48,488 nucleotides of DNA from Clostridiaceae bacterium (GTDB lineage Bacteria > Bacillota > Clostridia > DSM-8532), in assembly GCA_012518025.1 (NCBI GenBank), contig JAAYTP010000030.1, positions 1 to 48,488 of the forward strand, read 5' to 3'. Each line of letters begins with the position of its first letter. The first letter of the stretch is position 1. Under the pieces are notes generated by a model. That model was given only the letters and a program-made list of their open reading frames with translations. It did no database searches and was not told where the DNA came from. Made by a program: the position numbers and the translations under genes. Positions 42,230-48,488 of this stretch are shown here, in pieces.

Positions 42230-43627
42230 TTATTCACCCTCGTTTTCTGTGCTATTTGCTTGGGCTGCCTCGGGGATAGGGAGATTTTCAAAGGCCTTTT
42301 CAACATAATTGTTGGAGCTGTTCCAAAAGATCCATTCCCTGTAGCCAGCATCGTAAACCGCCTTGATCTGCTGCCTGAACTGTTCATAACCGTATTGTTG
42401 GTAGTACCCTTCCGGCAGATATTTTGCCGTAAAGCCCTGAATATAGGGTCTCACATCAGCCCTGTAGGGGCCCATCTCGGAGATCCTTGACTTTATCCTT
42501 GCCAGGGCATTATATACCACTTCATAGGGTTTCAGGTCGGGATGAGTGAAGAGAACACCGTTGATGCTCTGGCCAACACCGTTACCCATCATGCCCTTTG
42601 AATTATTAGCATAGTGGGATGGGTAGATCATGGGACTTATGTAGTCAACGTTCAGCCCAACCAGTTCCAGTTCCTGCCCGATAGCCTTACCGTCGGGACC
42701 CTTTTCTCCGATGATGCCAAAGACATCTGCCGAAACAGGAATTTTTGCAACCTGTTTGATCTCTTTTGATGCCTTATAAAGGAAATTTGCAATGACCTCT
42801 GATTTTGGAGCCATATCCGGATCATAGGCAAATGCTGATGCCTTGCCTGTGGGGAATCTCACATAATCAAACTGTATCTCGTCAAATCCCAGCTTGGCCG
42901 CTTCAACAGCGATATCTATGTTAAATTGCTGTACTTCGGGTATTGAAGGGTCGGTCCACGCTCCGTGCTTACTGCCGCCCTCAAGCCAGAGCGAACCATT
43001 CGGTGTTTTAATACCCCATTCCGGTTTTGCCTGTGCCAGGTTATTGTCTCTGAAACAGACAATTCTTCCAATAACATAGATACCGTTATCATGGCATTTT
43101 TTCAGAACCTCTGCAGGATCAAAACCGTTGACGGAAAGTCCCAGTTCCTTGACCAGGGGTACATTGGATTTATAGTTGACCACTCCTGCTTCCTTAATAT
43201 CGATAACAAGAGCATTCAGATCTGTCTTATTACACAAATCTATGAAATGATCAATCCTTTTTCCAGCTGTATACCCGGTCAGGTATACAGCCCTGACCTC
43301 CACCCTGGCCTTATCAGCCTCCGCCTCAAGGACATTAACCTTACCAGATGCTGAGGTACCGGAGCTTCCCTGAGAAGCAGGTGTCTCGCTCGGTTCTGGG
43401 GTGGGGGTAGGTGTTGGTGTGGGTGTAGGAGTAGGTGTTGGAGTGGGCTCAGGCGTTTCCGTAGCCTCTGGTGATGATGTGGGTGTTGCCGTTGGTGCAG
43501 GTGACTCCTGGGTTCCGGGTCCCTGGGTTTCCGGCGAATTCCCTTGTGCCGGCACATCACCCGATCCGCATGAAACCACAATAGTAGCAATAAGCAGGAT
43601 ACAGAAAACAACCATGAGTTTTTTCAT
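42230..43627 (-). CDS. Lipoprotein with a Pro/Thr linker and putative glycoside hydrolase domain (DUF4015-type)
   Basis: Lipobox VVSCGSG; TPEPTPTPTPTPTPTPTPTPEPSETP linker; VRAVYLTGYTAGKRIDHFIDLCNKTDLNALVIDIKEAGVVNYKS; DEIQFDYVRFPTGK. Confidence 0.9.
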   Translation of the reverse strand: MKKLMVVFCILLIATIVVSCGSGDVPAQGNSPETQGPGTQESPAPTATPTSSPEATETPEPTPTPTPTPTPTPTPTPEPSETPASQGSSGTSASGKVNVLEAEADKARVEVRAVYLTGYTAGKRIDHFIDLCNKTDLNALVIDIKEAGVVNYKSNVPLVKELGLSVNGFDPAEVLKKCHDNGIYVIGRIVCFRDNNLAQAKPEWGIKTPNGSLWLEGGSKHGAWTDPSIPEVQQFNIDIAVEAAKLGFDEIQFDYVRFPTGKASAFAYDPDMAPKSEVIANFLYKASKEIKQVAKIPVSADVFGIIGEKGPDGKAIGQELELVGLNVDYISPMIYPSHYANNSKGMMGNGVGQSINGVLFTHPDLKPYEVVYNALARIKSRISEMGPYRADVRPYIQGFTAKYLPEGYYQQYGYEQFRQQIKAVYDAGYREWIFWNSSNNYVEKAFENLPIPEAAQANSTENEGE

Positions 43628-43826
43628 AAATCAAACCTCTTTTTTCACAAAAATAGGGTATACATAACCGCAGACACATCAATACCGATGCAAAACACGA
43701 TCCAATGCATAACCCTTCCAGTAATAGTCGCAAGGCGACTTTCAGGGATATAACCAATTTACCAAAAGTATCCCATGATTACAAGCCACATTTATTGACA
43801 GTCCATGCCCATTCTTTTTGGATGCA

Positions 43827-43845
43827 TGCAGTACGATATACTGCA
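43827..43845. promoter_or_regulatory. Palindromic candidate operator upstream of the GH3 gene
   Basis: TGCAGTA-CGATA-TACTGCA perfect 7-bp arms in the divergent intergenic region. Confidence 0.35.
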
Positions 43846-43964
43846 ACATTGTTAATTTATACACTCCATGTAAGCAGAATGTAATATTGGTCGCGGTTTT
43901 CCTTGTGTATTGTTTCATGTGGTGGTATATTTATCCTAATTGTTTCAGTTAGGAGGAACACAGT

Positions 43965-45869
43965 GTGCAAAAAAGAATATTGACCATTCTCCTTTGTCTG
44001 GTATTAACCTTATCGCTTGCAGGATGCGGCCAGGAACAGCAGGCAGCCGGTAATAATGATCAAACACCTGACCCTGTTGTCACGGACAGTCCGGCAACAC
44101 CTGAGCCCTCTCCTTCAACCAGTCCGGAGGAACAAGGTCAAATCCCTTTAAAATACAGTCCCGGCGCCACACCTGAGGAAATTGTGGCCTCCATGACCCT
44201 TGAGCAGAAAGCGGCGCAAATGCTCCAACCGGCGGTTTACAAAGCTACTCATATAGCCATGAAAAAGTACGGCTACGGATCTATCCTGTCCTCCTACAGT
44301 GGTTTGGACAGGTCGGCATCAGGCTGGAAGAATACTGTACTGCGTTACCAGGAGGCGGCACTCTCATCCGAAAGCGGAATTCCCTTTATATATGGAACAG
44401 ATGCAGTACATGGCAATCAGGGATGCCTGGGAGCTGTGATCTTCCCTCATAATATTGGAATAGGGGCGGCAAACCATGAGGAACTGACTTACAGGATGGG
44501 GCTGGCTGTTGCCGAAGAGATGAAACTTTCAGGGATGCTTTGGAACTTCTCCCCCTGCGTGGCCGTAGCAACCGAACCTCGCTGGGGCAGAACCTATGAG
44601 AGCTATTCATCGGACCCTGAGCTAGTATCAAAACTGAGCACTGCCTATTCAAAAGGACTTATTGACGGCGGTGTTCTTCCCTGTGCGAAGCATTTCTTCG
44701 CCGATGGAAATATTGATTACGGCACAGGTGAAGGGGGCTATCTCATAGACAGAGGAGACGCCTCACTCAGTGATTCGGAAATCCAGGCTCTGTTGGATGT
44801 ATATCGGAATCTGGTGGATGCAGGCGTAAAAACGGTCATGATCTCTCACAGCAGCGTCAATGGCGTAAAAATGCACGAGCACTCCTACTATATAAATGAT
44901 ATTCTTAAGGGCGAAATGGGCTTTGACGGCTTTGTGGTAAGTGACTGGGAGTCCATCCACAATATCTCGGTTCCCGATCTGAAGGGACAGGTTGTCACAG
45001 CCATCAATTCGGGTATTGATATGCTTATGGAACCCCAGTTTTATCCTGATTGCTATAAATACATCATTGAGGCAGTAAAGGAAGGGCTTATCAGCCAGGA
45101 ACGAATTGACGACGCTGTAACCAGAATCATCCGTGTAAAGCAGGAGCTTGGACTTTTTGATGATCCCATGCAGGAAAGGCTTCAAATGAGCTATTCGGAT
45201 GTGGGTTCTGCCGAAGTTCGGGACATCGCCCGCCAGCTTGTTGAAAAAAGCCTTGTTCTCCTCAAAAATGACGGTGATATACTTCCCATTAAACCAGGAA
45301 GCAAAATTTTTGTTACAGGGCCTGCCATGAACGATACAGGTGTTCAGTGCGGAGGGTGGACCATGGAATGGCAGGGCTACACAGACAGCAATAACAAGAA
45401 ATTTGTGGAAGGGGCAACCACCATTCTGGAAGGCTTATATGCCATTGCCGACCAATACAGCCTCACCATCATAACCGATGAGGAGCAAGCCTCCCAGGCG
45501 GATTTGACAATACTTTGCGTTGGTGAGATTCCCTATGCCGAATGGGAGGGTGACACCCCAGACCTGAGCCTGACGGGCTCCCATGCTCTTTCGGGAAACA
45601 AAGAGGCCATTGAACTGGCAAAATCCCTCAACAAGCCGACTGTCACACTGATCGTCGCCGGACGAAACATGATCATTGAGGATTACTATGACAGTTGGAA
45701 TGCTGTGGTCATGTGTTATCTTCCGGGAAGTGAGGCCGACGGTATTGCCAATGTCCTTACCGGAAAGGTACCTTTCTCCGGAACACTGCCCATGCCTTGG
45801 TATAAATCTGTCAATGATATTGGAACCGGCAATTATAAATTCGATATAGGATATGGGTTGAAATACTAA
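43965..45869 (+). CDS. Glycoside hydrolase family 3 lipoprotein (beta-glucosidase-like)
   Basis: GTG start with AGGAGG upstream; lipobox LSLAGCGQ; YGTDAVHGNQGCLGAVIFPHNIG; CAKHFFADG; GFDGFVVSDWESI; C-terminal VGEIPYAEWEGDTPDLSL. Confidence 0.95.
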   Translation: MQKRILTILLCLVLTLSLAGCGQEQQAAGNNDQTPDPVVTDSPATPEPSPSTSPEEQGQIPLKYSPGATPEEIVASMTLEQKAAQMLQPAVYKATHIAMKKYGYGSILSSYSGLDRSASGWKNTVLRYQEAALSSESGIPFIYGTDAVHGNQGCLGAVIFPHNIGIGAANHEELTYRMGLAVAEEMKLSGMLWNFSPCVAVATEPRWGRTYESYSSDPELVSKLSTAYSKGLIDGGVLPCAKHFFADGNIDYGTGEGGYLIDRGDASLSDSEIQALLDVYRNLVDAGVKTVMISHSSVNGVKMHEHSYYINDILKGEMGFDGFVVSDWESIHNISVPDLKGQVVTAINSGIDMLMEPQFYPDCYKYIIEAVKEGLISQERIDDAVTRIIRVKQELGLFDDPMQERLQMSYSDVGSAEVRDIARQLVEKSLVLLKNDGDILPIKPGSKIFVTGPAMNDTGVQCGGWTMEWQGYTDSNNKKFVEGATTILEGLYAIADQYSLTIITDEEQASQADLTILCVGEIPYAEWEGDTPDLSLTGSHALSGNKEAIELAKSLNKPTVTLIVAGRNMIIEDYYDSWNAVVMCYLPGSEADGIANVLTGKVPFSGTLPMPWYKSVNDIGTGNYKFDIGYGLKY

Positions 45870-45896
45870 AACCAACAAGGGATCCCGCAAAACAAG

Positions 45897-45917
45897 GGCG
45901 CATTGTGATAATGCGCC
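45897..45917. terminator. Hairpin downstream of the GH3 gene
   Basis: GGCGCATT (45897-45904) GTGAT AATGCGCC (45910-45917), perfect 8-bp stem, no T tract on the + strand. Confidence 0.5.
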
Positions 45918-45971
45918 GAAAAATCCTGTGAGAATGAGATAAGGGCGGCTGCCACCTCTCACTTCTGGTAT

Positions 45972-46130
45972 GTCATTGCGAGAAGGCGAAACCGACGAAG
46001 CAATCTGGTAGATCGCCGCGCTCCACCTCGTTCGTTCGCAATGATAATTCGGATACGTCATTGCGAGAAGGCGAAGCCGACGAAGCAATCTGGTAGATCG
46101 CCGCGCTCCACTTCGTTCGCTCGCGATGAC
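45972..46130. repeat. Two direct copies of a 74-bp interspersed repeat (GTCATTGCGAG type) with imperfect terminal inverted repeats
   Basis: Copies at 45972-46045 and 46057-46130 differ at 5 of 74 positions by eye; ends GTCATTGCGAG / CTCGCGATGAC. Confidence 0.9.
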
Positions 46131-46216
46131 TTGTTGATGTTTTGCAGACGTGCAGCACAGCGACCGGGCTTTACGGGTTCCCTGCATTCACACTGCCTGT
46201 TGTTTTTTATTGACTG

Positions 46217-47998
46217 TCATTCTTCATTCTGTGTCTTTAATCTGTCAAGCTGGCTTCTTCCCGCATACACCATGCCGGTTGAAGCATCAATGGTAACGAT
46301 AGTTCCGTCTCTTAAGAAATCTGTGGCATTTTTCGCACCGCATATAACCGGGATATCAAGACTTAACCCCACAATTGCTGCATGGGAGGAAAGATCACCT
46401 TTTTCGGTGATTATTCCCTTTACCTTTTTTAGAATACTCACAAGATTGTTGGATGTTTCGGGAATTACCAGTATTTCGCCGCTATTAAAATTCTGCAGGG
46501 CTTCATCTTCGTTTTTGCATACACAGAGAGTCCCTGTAGCCATTCTCTTGTTGATTCCCAAGCCCCGTACCAAAATATCTCCAATCACTTCAACCTTCAT
46601 CAGATTGGTCATACCCGGAATTCCAATGGGAAATCCGCCGGTCAGAACCACAAGATCTCCGCTCTTTACAAACCCTGTCTCAACGGCTTTGTCAACGGCA
46701 TGCTCAAACAATTGATCCGTGTTTTGCTTTTCTTCGATTAATACGGGTATAACTCCCCAGGACATGGCAAGCTGGCGACATATCTTTTCTGAAGGAGTTG
46801 CACCTATTATTGGACATGCGGGACGGTATTTCGAAATCATCCGCGCAGTGCTCCCTGTTTTGGTTATTGTAATGATTGCAGTGGCATCGAGGCCATTGGC
46901 GGTTGTGCACGTGGCATGGCTTATTTCGTTTGGTATATTGGTGGTGGATTCCTCAAGCTGCATCTGCCTGAAACGTTTTTTATAGTTTATATGGGATTCG
47001 GTACTCTCCGCTATCCTTTCCATGGTGACGACACTTTCTATGGGATACTTGCCTATGGAGGTCTCTCCTGACAGCATGATAGCGCTCGTACCGTCGTATA
47101 TTGCGTTGGCCACATCGTTAATTTCGGCACGTGTCGGCCTGGGCTTTGATATCATCGAATCCAGCATCTGAGTTGCAGTGATGGACTTCTTTCCATGGGA
47201 CATAGCTTTTTTAATAAGCATTTTCTGAATTCTCGGAAGCTCATTATAATCTATTTCCACGCCCATATCTCCCCGGGCGACCATGATTCCGTCACTGACC
47301 TCCAATATTTCATCAATGTTTTCCACGCCTTCACTGTTTTCTATTTTTGCTATTATCTGAATGTCCCTTCCTCCGTGCTTTTCAAGCAAGTTCCTTAAAT
47401 CGTTGAGGTCATCGGCTCTCCGCACAAATGATGCCGCGATATAATCAAAATCATGTTCTATGGCAAACAAAATATCCTTCTCGTCTTCTTCGCTCAAATA
47501 GGGCATATCCAGGCGGACACCGGGAACGTTAACGCTTTTCCTGTCCCTGATAACACCGTTATTCATCACCCTGCATACTATCTGGGTATCGTCAGTTTCA
47601 TCCACTCTCAGCTCTACAAGTCCGTCATCCAGGAGTATTTTGTCTTCCTTCTGAACAGTTTTGGGCAGATCCTGGTATGTAACGAAAGCACGCTCTTTAT
47701 TGCCGATACACTCCTCGGTCGTCAAAACAAACCTGTCATTTGCTCTTAATTCAATTTCCCCGTTCTCAAAACAGCCCAGTCTGATTTCCGGGCCCTTTGT
47801 GTCCAGCATAAGAGCTATGGGTTTATTTATCTCGCTTCTTATTCTTTTTATGGTATTTATAAGCTTCAAATGATATTCATGACTGCCGTGAGAGAAATTC
47901 AGCCTTGCCACATCCATACCTTTTATGGCAAGTTCCCTCATAACTTCTTCGGCCTCCACGGCAGGACCCAATGTGCAGATTATTTTGGTTTTTCTCAT
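46217..47998 (-). CDS. pyk: Pyruvate kinase with C-terminal PEP-utiliser (phosphohistidine swivel) domain
   Basis: MRKTKIICTLGPAVE; IMVARGDMGVEI; KSITATQMLDSMI; C-terminal GIITEKGDLSSHAAIVGLSLDIPVICG. Confidence 0.98.
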   Translation of the reverse strand: MRKTKIICTLGPAVEAEEVMRELAIKGMDVARLNFSHGSHEYHLKLINTIKRIRSEINKPIALMLDTKGPEIRLGCFENGEIELRANDRFVLTTEECIGNKERAFVTYQDLPKTVQKEDKILLDDGLVELRVDETDDTQIVCRVMNNGVIRDRKSVNVPGVRLDMPYLSEEDEKDILFAIEHDFDYIAASFVRRADDLNDLRNLLEKHGGRDIQIIAKIENSEGVENIDEILEVSDGIMVARGDMGVEIDYNELPRIQKMLIKKAMSHGKKSITATQMLDSMISKPRPTRAEINDVANAIYDGTSAIMLSGETSIGKYPIESVVTMERIAESTESHINYKKRFRQMQLEESTTNIPNEISHATCTTANGLDATAIITITKTGSTARMISKYRPACPIIGATPSEKICRQLAMSWGVIPVLIEEKQNTDQLFEHAVDKAVETGFVKSGDLVVLTGGFPIGIPGMTNLMKVEVIGDILVRGLGINKRMATGTLCVCKNEDEALQNFNSGEILVIPETSNNLVSILKKVKGIITEKGDLSSHAAIVGLSLDIPVICGAKNATDFLRDGTIVTIDASTGMVYAGRSQLDRLKTQNEE

Positions 47999-48250
47999 GT
48001 TTTATTTCCTTCCCAAATCAACAAATGATAATACAATTACATACTATAAATCTTCCGCAATGCTTACCTTCTATTATAGCATATCCAGAAAGTCAGGAAA
48101 ATTCAGCGAATTTGCTGTTCGCCAGATAGCGACTTTGTCTTTAGCTTCCTTCGGATTCGACCTTACGATGGATAACTTGTCCTTTTCCAACGGTTTGCTA
48201 ACCCCGTATCGACTTCATCGCCAAGACAGCGTACATGTGGTGCGTAACAT

Positions 48251-48283
48251 AAAAAAACGAAAGGATCAAACCTTTCGCTTTTC
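48251..48283 (-). terminator. Rho-independent terminator of the rRNA/tRNA operon
   Basis: Minus strand GCGAAAGG-TTTGAT-CCTTTCG-TTTTTTT. Confidence 0.95.
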
Positions 48284-48285
48284 TA

Positions 48286-48361
48286 TGGCTCCTCAAGTAG
48301 GACTCGAACCTACGACCCTGCGGTTAACAGCCGCATGCTCTACCAACTGAGCTATTGAGGA
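48286..48361 (-). tRNA. tRNA-Asn (anticodon GTT), CCA encoded
   Basis: Minus strand TCCTCAATAGCTCAGTTGGTAGAGCATGCGGCTGTTAACCGCAGGGTCGTAGGTTCGAGTCCTACTTGAGGAGCCA, full cloverleaf. Confidence 0.98.
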
Positions 48362-48369
48362 ATATAAAT

Positions 48370-48485
48370 CTGGCGGCGACATATTTTCCCGGGCCGTCTC
48401 CGGCCAAGTATCTTCTGCACTGGAGAGCTTAACTTCTGTGTTCGGTATGGGAACAGGTGTGACCTCTCCGTTATAGCCACCAGAA
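48370..48485 (-). rRNA. 5S ribosomal RNA
   Basis: Minus strand TCTGGTGGCTATAACGGAGAGGTCACACCTGTTCCCATACCGAACACAGAAGTTAAGCTCTCCAGTGC... Confidence 0.97.
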
Positions 48486-48488
48486 ATA

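Noticed and set aside
43401-43667. MGVGVGVGVGVGVG... ORF
   Set aside because: Antisense reading of the (Thr-Pro)n linker of the lipoprotein glycoside hydrolase
42230-45869. Cellulosome component (dockerin/cohesin)
   Set aside because: No dockerin or cohesin repeats in either carbohydrate-active protein; both look like membrane lipoproteins
45972-46130. CRISPR array
   Set aside because: Only two 74-bp units with an 11-bp spacer and no cas genes; fits an interspersed hairpin repeat
45435-46187. 250-aa minus-strand ORF
   Set aside because: Overlaps the 3' end of GH3 in antisense and the 74-bp repeats; its repetitive RSAAIYQIASS peptides come from the repeat DNA

Overview
Ordinary chromosomal core/housekeeping region of a Clostridia-type Firmicute, inferred from gene content. 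Most genes are on the minus strand. From left to right it holds: a sugar-binding-protein/YesM/YesN sensory cluster; pdxA-like and a PerR/Fur-type regulator; mscL with a zinc-ribbon tail, DUF1846 and FmdB-like genes; a large secreted beta-helix/PKD/LamG protein; ppdK and glyS; rpoZ-gmk-remA-yicC; cheY-rsmE-prmA; dnaJ-dnaK-grpE-hrcA with a CIRCE site; a degenerate CheA-like gene; hemW-lepA; a ZIP transporter; a short DUF1540 gene missing from the ORF track; purD-N-M-F-E; DUF2156, a PFK homologue, trmL, cheX and a DUF362 ferredoxin; two divergent carbohydrate-active genes; pyk; and the end of an rRNA operon (5S rRNA, tRNA-Asn). I see no convincing prophage, CRISPR array or intact transposon. The most interesting signals are: (1) a CheA-like pseudokinase that has lost its phospho-accepting His and its ATP-binding motifs, sitting in the lepA-hemW-hrcA heat-shock supercluster, with an intact CheY translationally coupled to rsmE in the same supercluster; (2) a PFK homologue with GGTST in place of the usual GGDGS loop; (3) a membrane-anchored sugar-binding protein/YesM/YesN/lipoprotein sensory cassette; (4) a terminator-like hairpin in the purE leader; (5) a T-box-like antiterminator motif with no downstream gene; (6) a possible group II intron domain I remnant between the rRNA operon and pyk. 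All family calls are from reading the translations; no searches were run.
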